In this document: positions 16,432 to 26,416 of the stretch, one piece after another
How the letters are laid out: each line of letters begins with the position of its first letter
How positions within the stretch are numbered: position 1 is the first letter of the stretch
NCBI RefSeq assembly: GCF_030944405.1
Contig: NZ_CP132339.1
Span: forward strand, 5,580,001-5,644,000
DNA: 64,000 nt
Direction: 5' to 3'
From: Janthinobacterium sp. J1-1
GTDB taxonomy: Bacteria; Pseudomonadota; Gammaproteobacteria; Burkholderiales; Burkholderiaceae_D
Notes under the pieces: generated by a model
What the model was told of the DNA's origin: nothing
Seen by the model: the letters and a program-made list of their open reading frames with translations, nothing else
Database searches by the model: none
Translations under genes and position numbers: made by a program

Positions 16432-17745
16432 CTACTTGACCAGCAACTCCCCCTGCAGCGGACTGACGACGGACTTGGGCATGCTGACGATAAAGCTGCT
16501 GCCCTTGTCCGCTTCGGACTGGATCGCCAGGGTGCTGCCGTGGCGCAGCAGCACGTGCTTGACGATGGCCAGGCCCAGGCCCGTGCCCTGGGTTTCGCGC
16601 GAGCGACTCTTGTCGACGCGGTAGAAGCGCTCGGTCAGGCGCGAAATATGCTCCTGGCTGATGCCGATGCCGGTATCTTGCGCGATGAACTGCGGACCGG
16701 CCGGGCCGTCCTGCCAGCGCAAGGTGATGGTGCCGCCGGCCGGCGTGTAGCGCACGGCGTTCGAGGCCAGGTTGCCGAAGGCGCTGTACAGCTCGTCGTA
16801 ACTGCCGAGCACGTCCGGGCCCTTGTATTCCAGCCTGATGTCATGCTTGCCACCCGACAAAGCTTTCGCATCGCGCGCCACCTGCTGCATCAGTTTCTTG
16901 ACGTCCACCGGTTCGGGCCGCAGCGGGTAGTCGACCGATTCCAGGCGCGACAGGGTCAGCATGTCCTCGATCAGATGCTGCATGCGGTGGCCCTGCTCCG
17001 TCATCAGCTTGATGTGGGCCGCGCGCGTGGTGGCGTCCAGGTCGAGCTCGGTGGCAATTTCCAGGAAGCCCACGATCACCGTCAGCGGCGTGCGCAGCTC
17101 GTGCGAGGCGTTGGCGATAAAGTCGCGCCGCATGCGTTCCAGGCGTTCGGTTTCCGTCACGTCGTGGGTGACGAGGATCTGGCGGCGGTTTTCAAACGGG
17201 ATGATCTGCACGATCAGCTTGCGGTTGCGGAAGGTGATCGTCAGCGGCTGGTCGTAGCGTCCCAGGATGATGTAATCCATGAACTCGGGGCTGCGGATCA
17301 GATTGGTCACGCGCATGCCCTTGTCGCGTTCATGCGTCAGGCCCAGGTGTTTCTCGGCGGCCGGGTTGCACCATTCGAGGAACAGCACGTCGTCCATGAT
17401 GACCACGCCATCGGGCAACAGATGCATGGCCTGGCGGAAACGCGCCAGCCATTCGGTCAGTTCGGTCTGGTTTTTCTCGTCGTCGCGGCGCATGCGGTAC
17501 AGGCGCGCGAAAATGCTGGTCCAGGCGCCCCAGCCGTCGGGCAGCTTGGCGCTTTCCGGATTGTCCAGCCAGTTACTGAGCTGGAACAGATACGACAGCT
17601 GTACGAATACCATCATCGCCATCAGCACAAAGGCGATGCCCAGCGCGTAAGTGGCGCCGAACAGATACCACACCACGGCCACGCCCACCAGCGCCAGCGC
17701 CATGCGCAGCGCGGCGGGTACCCAGAACAGCAATTTCGGATTCAT
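16432..17745 (-). CDS. phoR: Phosphate regulon sensor histidine kinase PhoR
   Basis: 437 residues: two N-terminal membrane helices (about 8-55), a PAS domain (about 105-200; LLPDGVVIMDDVLFLEWCNP), then HisKA with RRDFIANASHELRTPL (H215) and a HATPase_c domain with N-box NLASNAVRYTP and G-boxes DTGIGIS and GTGLGLAI. PhoR phosphorylates PhoB when phosphate is scarce and acts as phosphatase when PhoU/PstSCAB report sufficiency. It is the last pho gene of the pst-pho cluster, separated from phoB by an unusually long 209-bp gap holding a hairpin, so its level may be set lower than that of PhoB. Confidence 0.95.
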   Translation of the reverse strand: MNPKLLFWVPAALRMALALVGVAVVWYLFGATYALGIAFVLMAMMVFVQLSYLFQLSNWLDNPESAKLPDGWGAWTSIFARLYRMRRDDEKNQTELTEWLARFRQAMHLLPDGVVIMDDVLFLEWCNPAAEKHLGLTHERDKGMRVTNLIRSPEFMDYIILGRYDQPLTITFRNRKLIVQIIPFENRRQILVTHDVTETERLERMRRDFIANASHELRTPLTVIVGFLEIATELDLDATTRAAHIKLMTEQGHRMQHLIEDMLTLSRLESVDYPLRPEPVDVKKLMQQVARDAKALSGGKHDIRLEYKGPDVLGSYDELYSAFGNLASNAVRYTPAGGTITLRWQDGPAGPQFIAQDTGIGISQEHISRLTERFYRVDKSRSRETQGTGLGLAIVKHVLLRHGSTLAIQSEADKGSSFIVSMPKSVVSPLQGELLVK

Positions 17746-17882
17746 ATGAGACAGGCTTAAAAAAGGCTGTTAAAAGGCTAATGCCGTTTATTGAGTTAGC
17801 TTCCCGGCTGCGCCAGCACACCACAAAGCATATAAAACGCCAGTCCTCAGCACAGGCGTTCCGGGCCAAGCGAGCCTGAGAA

Positions 17883-17900
17883 AACGCCGATGGCGGCGTT
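17883..17900 (-). terminator. Possible attenuator between phoB and phoR
   Basis: On the minus strand AACGCCG-CCAT-CGGCGTT forms a 7-bp hairpin followed by TTTCTC. It sits in the 209-bp phoB-phoR gap and could end or weaken transcription before phoR. The U-tract is short. Confidence 0.4.
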
Positions 17901-17954
17901 ATTATGCCTTGTTACGTGGAACAGCTTGATAACGGCATTACTATAAAAAACGCT

Positions 17955-18644
17955 TTATTTTTCAGACAACATGTAGCCAACGCTGCGCACGGTCTTGATC
18001 AGGCTTTCGGCCTCCTTCAAGGCTTTGCGCAAGCGCAATACGTGGACATCGACCGTGCGTTCCTCGATCACCACATGGTCGCCCCACACCTTGTCGAGCA
18101 GCTGGCTGCGCGAAAACACGCGCTCGGGGTGGGCCAGCAGGAATTTCAGCAGCTTGTATTCGGCATGGCCGATATCGATCTTCTGTTCATCCATCATGAC
18201 GGTGCAGCTGACGGGGTCGAGCGCCACGTTGCCGGCGCGCATAGGCGCCTGCGCGTGTTCCGGACTCTTGCGGCGCAACAGCGCCTTGGCGCGCGCCAGC
18301 AGCTCGCGCGGCGAAAACGGCTTGGTGACGTAATCGTCGGCGCCGCTGTTGAGGCCAGCCAGCTTGTCTTCTTCCATGCTCTTGGCGGTGAGCATGATGA
18401 CGGGAATGGCGGCGAAATTACGGTCGGCGCGGATGCGCGACAGCAAACGCAGCCCCGTCTGGTCCGGCAACATCCAGTCGAGCAGGATCAGGTGCGGGGT
18501 GCGGTGCTGGATGAATTCCCAAGCATCGGCGACATTTTGTACAGAACAGCAATTCCAGCCGGACTCGCGCAGCGAATAGGTCACCAGTTCAACGATGGCC
18601 GGCTCATCTTCTACAATCAATACCGTGGTTTTATCAGATGCCAT
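17955..18644 (-). CDS. phoB: Phosphate regulon response regulator PhoB
   Basis: 229 residues: receiver domain (residues 6-120) with D12, phospho-acceptor D56 in LILLDWMLPDQTG and K in DYVTKPF, then an OmpR-type winged helix (about 130-229) with HAEYKLLKFLLAHPERVFSR and GDHVVIEERTVDVHVLRLRK, the segment typical of PhoB. When phosphorylated it binds Pho boxes upstream of pstS and ppk1 in this window. It follows phoU by 5 bp, and precedes phoR. Confidence 0.96.
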   Translation of the reverse strand: MASDKTTVLIVEDEPAIVELVTYSLRESGWNCCSVQNVADAWEFIQHRTPHLILLDWMLPDQTGLRLLSRIRADRNFAAIPVIMLTAKSMEEDKLAGLNSGADDYVTKPFSPRELLARAKALLRRKSPEHAQAPMRAGNVALDPVSCTVMMDEQKIDIGHAEYKLLKFLLAHPERVFSRSQLLDKVWGDHVVIEERTVDVHVLRLRKALKEAESLIKTVRSVGYMLSEK

Positions 18645-18649
18645 AAATC

Positions 18650-19360
18650 TTACTCAGGGAGCTCCTCGGAAATGGCAGGGGCAGCCGATTTGGTGTGGCG
18701 GATGTCCTTGCCGTCCACCACGTAAATCACGTACTCGGCGATGTTTTTCGCATGGTCGCCGATCCGTTCGATGGCCTTGGCCACCCACAGGGTATCGAGC
18801 GCCGCCGAGATCGTGCGCGGGTCTTCCATCATAAACGTAATCAGGTTGCGCATGATAGAGCGAAATTCATGATCGATGATGGCGTCCTGTGCAATCAGGG
18901 CCAGCGCCTGCTGGCCATCGTTGCGCGCGAACGCGTCGAGCGCGTCATGCAACATGTCGGTGGCCGTATTGGCGACGCCGCGCACCATCTCGTAATGGTT
19001 GACGACGGCGTTGCCGCGCTTGTGCAAATTTTTTGCCACGCGGGCAATTTTGGTCGCTTCATCGCCCACGCGCTCGAGATCGGTAATGATCTTGATGGTG
19101 GCCATGATGGTGCGCAGGTCGTTGGCGGTCGGCTGACGGCGCACGATCAGGTGGCTGCAAGCGTCGTCGAGCGACACTTCGAGCTGGTTGACGACGTCGT
19201 CTTCGCGGATCACGCGGTCGGCGCGCTCCGGATTGCCGATGCGAAAGCAGGTCATCGCATCGAGGAACTGGGTTTCAACGATGCCGCCCATCAGGAGCAC
19301 TTTCGAGCGGATCGCTTCGAGTTCGTTGTCGTATTGCTTGGATGAGTGTTCGCCTAACAT
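18650..19360 (-). CDS. phoU: Phosphate transport system regulatory protein PhoU
   Basis: 236 residues forming two PhoU repeats of three helices each, with the metal-binding acidic signatures ERVGDEATKIA and ERIGDHAKNIAEY. PhoU links the Pst transporter to PhoR and keeps the regulon off in high phosphate; loss is usually toxic through phosphate overload. Placed between pstB and phoB in the standard order. Confidence 0.96.
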   Translation of the reverse strand: MLGEHSSKQYDNELEAIRSKVLLMGGIVETQFLDAMTCFRIGNPERADRVIREDDVVNQLEVSLDDACSHLIVRRQPTANDLRTIMATIKIITDLERVGDEATKIARVAKNLHKRGNAVVNHYEMVRGVANTATDMLHDALDAFARNDGQQALALIAQDAIIDHEFRSIMRNLITFMMEDPRTISAALDTLWVAKAIERIGDHAKNIAEYVIYVVDGKDIRHTKSAAPAISEELPE

Positions 19361-19415
19361 GCTGTCTGTCTCCGTATTCAGTAATGGTATGCCGGTGTGC
19401 CGTTTGCGGGGCGAA

Positions 19416-20210
19416 TCAGCCGAAGCGGCCGGTAATGTAATCCTGGGTTTCCTTGCGGGCCGGATTCATGAAGATCTGGTCCGTCTCGCCGAATTCCACC
19501 AGCTCGCCCAGGTACATATAAGCCGTGTAGTCCGAGCAGCGCGCCGCCTGCTGCATATTATGGGTCACGATGGCGATCGTGTAATCCTGTTTCAGTTCGC
19601 TGATCAGTTCTTCCACTTTCGAGGTCGAGATCGGATCCAGCGCCGAGGTCGGTTCATCGAGCAGCAGCACGTCCGGTTTCACCGCCACGCCGCGCGCGAT
19701 GCACAGGCGCTGCTGCTGGCCGCCCGACAGCGACAGGCCGCTCTTGGTCAGCTTGTCCTTCACTTCGCCCCACAGCGCGGCCTTTTTCAGGGCCCATTCA
19801 ACGCGCTCGTCCATCTCGCCTTTCGACAGGTCTTCATACAGGCGCACGCCGAAGGCGATATTGTCATAGACCGACATCGGGAACGGCGTCGGCTTCTGGA
19901 ACACCATGCCGACCTTGGCGCGCAGCATGTTGACGTCCTGGTCGGCGTCGAGCACGTTGCGGCCGCGGTACAGGATAGTCCCTTCGGCGCGCTGGCCCGG
20001 ATACAGGTCATACATGCGGTTCAGGGTGCGCAGCAGGGTCGACTTGCCGCAGCCCGACGGGCCGATAAAGGCCGTAACCTTCTTTTCATGGATGTCGAGA
20101 TTGACGTTGTGCAGGCTCTGGGTCTTACCGTAGAAAAAGTTCAGGCCCGAAATCTCGATGGTTTTCTTTTTTGGCGCCAGTTCTTGGGCAGGATTCATTT
20201 GGGTATTCAT
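19416..20210 (-). CDS. pstB: Phosphate ABC transporter ATP-binding protein PstB
   Basis: 264 residues with Walker [22 protein letters not shown]-loop [18 protein letters not shown] signature LSGGQQQR, Walker [15 protein letters not shown] and the H-loop VTHNM. The sequence GxCGKST followed by LNRM is diagnostic of PstB. It powers the PstCA channel. The start [11 protein letters not shown] has a second in-frame Met at residue 5; both are plausible. Confidence 0.97.
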   Translation of the reverse strand: MNTQMNPAQELAPKKKTIEISGLNFFYGKTQSLHNVNLDIHEKKVTAFIGPSGCGKSTLLRTLNRMYDLYPGQRAEGTILYRGRNVLDADQDVNMLRAKVGMVFQKPTPFPMSVYDNIAFGVRLYEDLSKGEMDERVEWALKKAALWGEVKDKLTKSGLSLSGGQQQRLCIARGVAVKPDVLLLDEPTSALDPISTSKVEELISELKQDYTIAIVTHNMQQAARCSDYTAYMYLGELVEFGETDQIFMNPARKETQDYITGRFG

Positions 20211-20258
20211 GATTTCGCTTCGCTGTAATGAGCTGATAACGGCTGATAGTGATGATAT

Positions 20259-21146
20259 TTAATTAGGAACTTTTTGGCTGAACACGGTACGCGACAGGAT
20301 GTTCAGGGCCAGTACGCTGAAGGTGATCAGCAGTGCGCCACCCCAGGCCAGCGAGCGCCAGTTGTCGTACGGGCTCATGGCAAACGAGGCGATCACGGAC
20401 GGCAGGTTGGCCATCGGCGCGTTCATGTTGAAGCTCTGGAACTGGTTGTTCAGGGCCGTGAACAGCAGCGGCGCGGTTTCGCCGGCGATACGGGCCAGGG
20501 CCAGCAGCACGCCGGTGATCACGCCGGCCTTCACCGCACGCAGACGCACCAGGGTGGCAACCTTCCAGCGCGGCGCACCGAGGGCAAATGCGGCTTCGAG
20601 CAGGCTGTTCGGCACCAGGCGCAGCATGTTGTCGGTGGTACGCACGACCACCGGCACGGCGATCAGCGACAGCGCGATGGCGCCGGCATAACCCGAGAAG
20701 TGTTTGACATGCGCCACATACAGGGCATACACGAACAGGCCGATCACGATCGATGGCGCCGACAGCATGATGTCGGTGACGAAACGCGTCACTTGCGCCA
20801 GCTTGTTTTCTTCGCCGTATTCGGCCAGGTAGATGCCGGCAAAGATGCCGATCGGGGTGCTGACCAGGGTCGCCAGGCCGACCATCAGGCCGCTGCCGAC
20901 GATGGCATTGATCAGGCCGCCACCTTCGCTGCCGGGGGCCGGCGTGGTATTGGTGAACAGGTCGATCGACAGTGCGCCGAAACCCTTGATGATCAGGGTG
21001 ATCAGGATCCATACCAGTACCGTCAGGCCCAGGGCCATGGCGGCCACCGACAGGGCGATGCCGATACGGTGCATCAGCAGGCGCTTGCGGTAGACCGGGT
21101 TCATGGCCGGCTTGGCCGGAACGTCGAGAGTGCTAACTTGGCTCAT
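20259..21146 (-). CDS. pstA: Phosphate ABC transporter permease PstA
   Basis: 295 residues, six membrane helices. The EAA loop reads [20 protein letters not shown] and the family signature [15 protein letters not shown] is present. Its ATG overlaps the pstC stop by 4 bp, so the two permease subunits are translationally coupled for equal amounts. Forms the membrane channel with PstC. Confidence 0.96.
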   Translation of the reverse strand: MSQVSTLDVPAKPAMNPVYRKRLLMHRIGIALSVAAMALGLTVLVWILITLIIKGFGALSIDLFTNTTPAPGSEGGGLINAIVGSGLMVGLATLVSTPIGIFAGIYLAEYGEENKLAQVTRFVTDIMLSAPSIVIGLFVYALYVAHVKHFSGYAGAIALSLIAVPVVVRTTDNMLRLVPNSLLEAAFALGAPRWKVATLVRLRAVKAGVITGVLLALARIAGETAPLLFTALNNQFQSFNMNAPMANLPSVIASFAMSPYDNWRSLAWGGALLITFSVLALNILSRTVFSQKVPN

Positions 21147-22162
21147 TTTGTGCCTTCTTTGCGGGACATGCCAGCCAGCATCAGCTTGGCGGCGGACAGG
21201 ACGATAAAGGTGATGACAAACAGGATCAGTGCCAGCGAGAACAGCGAGGAGACGTGCAGTGCCGACTGCGCTTCGCCGAATTCATTGGCCAGCAGGGAGG
21301 TGATGCTGTTACCGGCGGCGAACAGCGACCACGACAGCTTGTTGGCGTTACCGATCACGAAGGTGACGGCCATGGTTTCGCCGAGCGCGCGGCCCAGGCC
21401 CAGCATGACGCCGCCGACCACGCCGGTCTTGGTGTAAGGCAGCACGATCTTGCGCACCACTTCCCAGCGCGTGCAGCCCAGGCCGTAAGCCGATTCTTTC
21501 AGCACGGCCGGCACGATCTCGAACACGTCGCGCATCACCGAAGCGATGAAGGGAATGATCATGATGGCCAGCACCAGGCCGGCGGTCAGCAGGCCGATAC
21601 CCATCATCGGACCGCTGAACAGCGGGCCGATCAGGGGCACGTTGCCCAGCGTGGCTTTCAGCACCGGCTGCACGTAGTCGGCAAACAGGGGAGCGAACAC
21701 GAACAGGCCCCAGATGCCGTAGATAATCGACGGCACGCCGGCCAGCAGTTCGACAGCCGTGCCCAGCGGGCGGCGCAGCCAGGCCGGGCAGATTTCGGTC
21801 AGGAACAGGGCGATGCCGAAGCTGACAGGAAAGGCGATCAGCAGGGCGATCACGGAGGTGACCAACGTACCGATGATGGGGATCAGGGCGCCATACTGGT
21901 CATTGACCGGGTCCCATTCGGCGGAAAAGATGAAGTGCAGGCCAAAGGTCTTGAAGGCCGGTATCGATTCGAGGATCAGCGAAATGATGATGCCGACCAG
22001 GACGACCAGCACCGACAGGGCGAACAGCATCGTCACCTTGTGGAACAGGAAGTCCTGCATGCGCTGCTTGCGCATGGTCGACAGCAATGCCGCCTGGCTG
22101 AGGGAATCGGTCATGGTGCCGCCTGGCATGGGGATCGTGGAGGAGTTGGATTGTGCGCTCAT
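21143..22162 (-). CDS. pstC: Phosphate ABC transporter permease PstC
   Basis: 339 residues with about six membrane helices and an N-terminal cytoplasmic tail of some 45 residues. Recognisable segments are [35 protein letters not shown] and the EAA loop [20 protein letters not shown] keep ATG 22162; a later Met at residue 16 ([10 protein letters not shown]) is an alternative. The preceding 166-bp gap from pstS contains hairpins. Confidence 0.95.
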   Translation of the reverse strand: MSAQSNSSTIPMPGGTMTDSLSQAALLSTMRKQRMQDFLFHKVTMLFALSVLVVLVGIIISLILESIPAFKTFGLHFIFSAEWDPVNDQYGALIPIIGTLVTSVIALLIAFPVSFGIALFLTEICPAWLRRPLGTAVELLAGVPSIIYGIWGLFVFAPLFADYVQPVLKATLGNVPLIGPLFSGPMMGIGLLTAGLVLAIMIIPFIASVMRDVFEIVPAVLKESAYGLGCTRWEVVRKIVLPYTKTGVVGGVMLGLGRALGETMAVTFVIGNANKLSWSLFAAGNSITSLLANEFGEAQSALHVSSLFSLALILFVITFIVLSAAKLMLAGMSRKEGTK

Positions 22163-22230
22163 ATTGGGCCATGTGTGGTGTTACTGACGGTACAGCTGAA
22201 TGCCTGTTTTTTACTCGTTTAGCCGGGAGC

Positions 22231-22293
22231 GCCTGCCTTGCAATGCAGGGCGGGCGGTCCTGGCTAACTCCCTGCCCCGCCGCTGGCGCGGCG
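22231..22293 (-). other. Two hairpins in the pstS-pstC intergenic region
   Basis: On the transcribed minus strand 22255-22231 folds into an 11-position stem (9 paired) around ATT, and 22293-22278 folds into CGCCGC-GCCA-GCGGCG. Neither is followed by a long U-tract. Position suggests mRNA stabilisation or partial termination that favours pstS over the permease genes, as known in other pst operons. Confidence 0.4.
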
Positions 22294-22328
22294 AAGCAAG
22301 GATGGGACGTTATGGTAACGCTGTCAGA

Positions 22329-23378
22329 TTAGTAGATTGCCTTGCCCGATGCATCTTTCAGGTTGGCTTTCCACGATTCCTGCACCAGTTTCACGACCGA
22401 TGCCGGCATTGGCACGTAGTCCAGTTCAACGGCGGCGGCGCCACCGTTTTTGTAGGCCCAGTCGAAGAATTTCAGGACTTCCTTGCCCTTGGCTGCATCA
22501 GCCTGGGTTTTGTGCATCAGGATGAACGACACGCCGGTGATTGGCCAGCTGTTTTTGCCAGCCTGGTCGGTCAGTACCACGCCGAAGCCTGGTGTCTGGG
22601 TCCATGGTGCCGAAGCAGCAGCTGCCTTGAAGTTTTCGTCGTCAGGCTGCAGGAAGTTGCCGTCCTTGTTTTGCAGCTGGGTGTGCGACATATTGTTTTT
22701 CTTGGCGTAAGCCCACTCGACGTAGCCGATCGAACCCTTGATACGCTGCACGTTGGCGGCGACGCCTTCGTTACCCTTGCCGCCCACGCCCACGGCCCAT
22801 TTCACAGCCGAACCGGCGCCGATTTTCGATTTGAATTCCGGGTTGGTTTTCGACAGGAAGTCGGTGAACAGGAACGACGTGCCCGAACCGTCGGCGCGGT
22901 GCACCACGGTGATTTCCGTGTCCGGCAGCTTGACGCCGGTGTTCAGCGCGGCGATTTCCGGCGCGCTCCATTTGGTGATCTTGCCCAGGTAGATGTCGGC
23001 GACAACCTTGCCGGTCATTTTCAGCTGGCCAGGTTTCACGCCGTCCAGGTTGACGATGGTGACCACGCCGCCCATGATGGCCGGGAATTGCATCAGGCCG
23101 GCTTCTTCCAGCTCTTCTGCCTTCAACGGCATGTCGGACGCGCCGAATTCAACGGTCTTGGCCTTGATTTGCTTGATGCCTGCGCCGGAACCCACGGATT
23201 GATAGTTCAGGCCGTTGCCCGTGCTGGCTTTGTAGGTCTCGGCCCATTTGGCGTAGATCGGGTACGGGAAGGTTGCACCAGCACCTGTCATATCTGCCGC
23301 CATGACGGAAGCGGAAGAAAATGCCATCGCTGCCGAAGCACCCACGACGATAAATTTGAACATTTGCTTCATTTGCAT
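22329..23378 (-). CDS. pstS: Phosphate-binding periplasmic protein PstS
   Basis: 349 residues. A signal peptide (FKFIVVGASAAMAFSSASVM, cleavage near ADMTG) is followed by a PBP-like fold with the phosphate-binding signatures GAGATFPYP, SVGSGAGIKQI and HRADGSGTSF. A GAGGA ribosome site precedes ATG 23378. It captures periplasmic phosphate for PstCAB and is the first, presumably most expressed, gene of the operon, behind minus-strand Pho boxes at 23454 and 23521. Confidence 0.96.
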   Translation of the reverse strand: MQMKQMFKFIVVGASAAMAFSSASVMAADMTGAGATFPYPIYAKWAETYKASTGNGLNYQSVGSGAGIKQIKAKTVEFGASDMPLKAEELEEAGLMQFPAIMGGVVTIVNLDGVKPGQLKMTGKVVADIYLGKITKWSAPEIAALNTGVKLPDTEITVVHRADGSGTSFLFTDFLSKTNPEFKSKIGAGSAVKWAVGVGGKGNEGVAANVQRIKGSIGYVEWAYAKKNNMSHTQLQNKDGNFLQPDDENFKAAAASAPWTQTPGFGVVLTDQAGKNSWPITGVSFILMHKTQADAAKGKEVLKFFDWAYKNGGAAAVELDYVPMPASVVKLVQESWKANLKDASGKAIY

Positions 23379-23453
23379 ATCAAGTCCTCAGGTTATTACA
23401 AGGTTGTTGGGGCCTCATGCCCCGGTGAATGCTGTGCAGTCTAGCAAGCGAAT

Positions 23454-23471
23454 GTGACAGCTTTATGACAT
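23454..23471 (-). promoter_or_regulatory. Pho box upstream of pstS
   Basis: Minus strand ATGTCATAAAGCTGTCAC: two 7-bp PhoB half sites separated by 4 bp, a near-perfect match to CTGTCAT-N4-CTGTCAC. It lies 76 bp before the pstS ATG, right for replacing the -35 element. Confidence 0.85.
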
Positions 23472-23520
23472 GCCTGGAATTTGTTGAAATATTTGCCTAC
23501 GCCCCGCAAAACGCCTTTTT

Positions 23521-23538
23521 TGACGCGCTTCATGACAT
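23521..23538 (-). promoter_or_regulatory. Second, weaker Pho box facing pstS
   Basis: Minus strand ATGTCATGAAGCGCGTCA, first half site perfect, second one degenerate. A further single half site (CTGTCAT) lies near 23559. Together with 23454 this suggests several PhoB dimers. Confidence 0.5.
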
Positions 23539-23602
23539 GCCCGAGAGCGCTTTATGACAGCTTGTGTCACGGTCTCGTCATATTTCATCATTACACTCTT
23601 GA

Positions 23603-23620
23603 TACGTCATCATCATGTCA
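23603..23620 (+). promoter_or_regulatory. Pho box-like element facing ppk1
   Basis: TACGTCATCATCATGTCA has the 7-4-7 spacing; more TCA repeats at the 11-bp PhoB period lie just upstream (23574-23590). A -10-like TAGAAT is at 23638-23643 and ppk1 starts at 23669. Confidence 0.55.
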
Positions 23621-23668
23621 ACGCGCCCGAATACGGCTAGAATTAACTATCTGTAAAGTTAGAAGAAT

Positions 23669-25759
23669 ATGAAACCTGAACTGCACACGGAAGTGACCAA
23701 ATCGGGCATCCTGCTTGACCGGGAATTGTCGCAACTGACCTTCAACCGGCGCGTGATGGCGCAGGCCGAAGATCCGAATATTCCCTTGCTCGAACGCCTG
23801 CGCTATCTGTGCATCGTCAGCAGTAACATGGATGAGTTCTTCGAAGTGCGCGTGGCCAGCCTGCTGGCGGCCGGCAGCATCGGCGGCACCCTGGCCGGCC
23901 ACCCTGCCCTGGCCGCCAATCTGCAGCGCATCGACAAGGAGTGCCATGCGCTGGTGGAACAGCAATACGAAATCCTCAATAACGACGTGCTGCCGGCCCT
24001 GCGCGCGGCGGGCGTGCATTTGCTGCGCGACCACGACCGCAACGAGGCGCAGCGCGCCTGGGTCAAGGATTATTTCGACCGCGAAGTGCGCCCGCTCCTG
24101 ACGCCGATCGGCCTGGACCCGGCGCATCCGTTTCCACAAGTAATTAACAAGAGCCTCAATTTCATCGTCTCGCTGAGCGGAAAAGATGCATTTGGCCGCG
24201 GCACGGCGATCGCCATCGTCAAGGCGCCGCGGGTGTTGCCGCGCGTGATCAAGCTGCCGGACGAGATTTCCGACGGCGTTTCCTTCTGCTTGCTGTCTTC
24301 CGTGATCCACGCGCATATCTCGGATCTGTTCGCCGGCCGCGAAGTGATCGCCTATTCGCAGTTCCGCGTCACGCGCGACAGCGACTTGTGGGTCGACGAG
24401 GACGAAGTCAAGAACCTGCGCCAGGCCCTGAAGGGCGAACTGGTGGGCCGCCAGTTCGGCACCTCGGTACGCCTGGAAGTGGCGCGCAACTGCCCGCAGG
24501 AATTGTCGCAATTCCTGCTCGACCAGTTCAACCTCGACCAGAGCCGCCTGTACCGGGTCAACGGTCCCGTCAACCTGGTGCGTTTGTCGGAAATGATCGA
24601 CCACGTCAAGCAGCCGGCCCTGCGCTTCGCGCCGTTCATCCCGGGCCAGGCGCACAAAGCCATCGGCAACGACCTGTTCGCCACCCTGGCCAAGCACGAC
24701 ATCCTGCTGCACCACCCGTACCAGTCGTTCCAGACCGTGATCGACTTTATCCGCAGCGCCGCCTACGACCCGGCGGTGGTGGCCATCAAGCAGACGATTT
24801 ACCGCACCGGCATGAATTCGGACCTGATGGAGTCGCTGATCACGGCCGCCAAGCTGGGCAAGGAAGTGACCGTCATCGTCGAACTGATGGCGCGTTTCGA
24901 CGAAGAAGCCAATATCAACTGGGCCGACAAGCTGGAACAGGCCGGCGCGCAAGTCGTCTACGGCGTGGTCGGCTTGAAAACCCATGCCAAGGTGGCCCTG
25001 GTCATCCGCCGCGAAGAAGGCGCGCTGCGCTTCTACGCCCACCTGGGCACCGGCAACTACCACCCGACCACCACCAAGCTGTACACGGACTTCGGCTTGC
25101 TGACGGCCAAGCAGGACCTGGCGGTGGAAGTCAATGAGGTCTTCATTCACCTCACCAGCCTGACCAAGCCGCACAACCTGAACCACCTGTGGCTGGCGCC
25201 GTTCGGCCTGCAAAGCGAGATCATCAAGGCCATCCGCAACGAGGCCAAGATCGCCCGATCGGGCCGCCGTGGCCGCATCATCGTCAAGATCAATGCGCTG
25301 GTCGATGAATCGGTGATCCGCGCCCTGTATGCGGCCTCGACCGACGGCGTGAAGATCGACCTGATCGTGCGCGGCGCCTGCACCCTGAAGCCTGGCGTGC
25401 CTGGCCTGTCGGAAAACATCAAGGTGCGTTCGGTGATCGGCCGCTTCCTGGAACACAGCCGCATCTATTATTTCAGGAATGATCTGGCGCACGATGTCTA
25501 CCTGGCCAGCGCCGACTGGATGAGCCGCAACCTGTTCCGCCGCGTGGAAGTGGCGTTCCCGATCCTGGACCGTGCCCTGAAACGCCGCGTGATTGCCGAA
25601 GGCCTGAACCCGTATTTGAAGGATAATACGAATGCCTGGGAACTGGAACCGACCGGCCAGTACACGCGCCGCAAACCGCGTGCCAAGCAGACGCCGTTCA
25701 GCGCCCAGCAATACCTGATGCACAACCTGGGCACGCCCGCCCCGGACGTGGGCGAGTAA
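23669..25759 (+). CDS. ppk1: Polyphosphate kinase 1
   Basis: 696 residues, full length. The N-domain starts with LLDRELSQLTFNRRVMAQAE and SSNMDEFFEVRVA, and the catalytic C-domains contain the active-site histidine in GLKTHAKVALVIRREEG, then RRVEVAFPILD. The enzyme polymerises the gamma-phosphate of ATP into polyphosphate and can run backward. It sits divergent from pstS with a Pho box-like site between, so import and storage of phosphate are probably co-induced. sixA follows 40 bp downstream. Confidence 0.96.
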   Translation: MKPELHTEVTKSGILLDRELSQLTFNRRVMAQAEDPNIPLLERLRYLCIVSSNMDEFFEVRVASLLAAGSIGGTLAGHPALAANLQRIDKECHALVEQQYEILNNDVLPALRAAGVHLLRDHDRNEAQRAWVKDYFDREVRPLLTPIGLDPAHPFPQVINKSLNFIVSLSGKDAFGRGTAIAIVKAPRVLPRVIKLPDEISDGVSFCLLSSVIHAHISDLFAGREVIAYSQFRVTRDSDLWVDEDEVKNLRQALKGELVGRQFGTSVRLEVARNCPQELSQFLLDQFNLDQSRLYRVNGPVNLVRLSEMIDHVKQPALRFAPFIPGQAHKAIGNDLFATLAKHDILLHHPYQSFQTVIDFIRSAAYDPAVVAIKQTIYRTGMNSDLMESLITAAKLGKEVTVIVELMARFDEEANINWADKLEQAGAQVVYGVVGLKTHAKVALVIRREEGALRFYAHLGTGNYHPTTTKLYTDFGLLTAKQDLAVEVNEVFIHLTSLTKPHNLNHLWLAPFGLQSEIIKAIRNEAKIARSGRRGRIIVKINALVDESVIRALYAASTDGVKIDLIVRGACTLKPGVPGLSENIKVRSVIGRFLEHSRIYYFRNDLAHDVYLASADWMSRNLFRRVEVAFPILDRALKRRVIAEGLNPYLKDNTNAWELEPTGQYTRRKPRAKQTPFSAQQYLMHNLGTPAPDVGE

Positions 25760-25799
25760 GCCCGCCGACAGCCACAGTCACTACCAGGAGGAAACCATC

Positions 25800-26258
25800 A
25801 TGGATCTTATCTTGTGGCGCCATGCCGAAGCCGAACCGGGCGTGCCCGACCTGGAACGCGCGCTGACCGTCAAGGGCCAGAAACAGGCGCGCCGCATGGC
25901 CGAATGGCTGGGTTCGCAATTGCCCGACAATTGCCGCATCCTGGTCAGCCCGGCCGTGCGCACCTTGCAAACGGCCGAGGCGCTGGGCCGCAAGTTCAAG
26001 CTGATGCCGGAACTGGCGCCCGGCGCCGAAGCGGAAGATATCTTGAAGGCGGCCAACTGGCCCGGCAACAAGGAAACCGTGCTGATCGTCGGCCACCAGC
26101 CGACCCTGGGCCAGGCGGCCGCGTTGCTGCTGACGGGTGAAGTGCAGGACTGGGACATGCGCAAGGCCGGCGCCTGGTGGTTTTCGCAGCGCGAACCGGG
26201 CGATGCCCTGAGCGTCTATCTGAAGGCGGTGATGGCGCACGACCTGGTGGTGAAATAA
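25800..26258 (+). CDS. sixA: Phosphohistidine phosphatase SixA
   Basis: 152 residues of the histidine-phosphatase superfamily with the catalytic RHG-type motif LWRHAEAEPG (R7, H8), LVSPAVRTLQTAE and the second histidine in LIVGHQPTLGQ. SixA removes phosphate from phosphohistidines in phosphotransfer proteins. A strong CAGGAGG ribosome site precedes ATG 25800. Its pairing with ppk1 recurs in many betaproteobacteria; whether it acts on phosphate signalling is inference. Confidence 0.88.
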   Translation: MDLILWRHAEAEPGVPDLERALTVKGQKQARRMAEWLGSQLPDNCRILVSPAVRTLQTAEALGRKFKLMPELAPGAEAEDILKAANWPGNKETVLIVGHQPTLGQAAALLLTGEVQDWDMRKAGAWWFSQREPGDALSVYLKAVMAHDLVVK

Positions 26259-26416
26259 ACGTCAAGCCGGCGCAAGGCGACTGCGCAGTTTGCTTGTAAA
26301 GCGCCGGCTATCTGCTAGAGTTTAATTGCATCAACACCGCGCCGTATCAGGGTGACACCTGGCGCTGGCGCATTGAGCAACCCAGCGGACAGCCGTCCAA
26401 CGGCGGCTGAAACATC

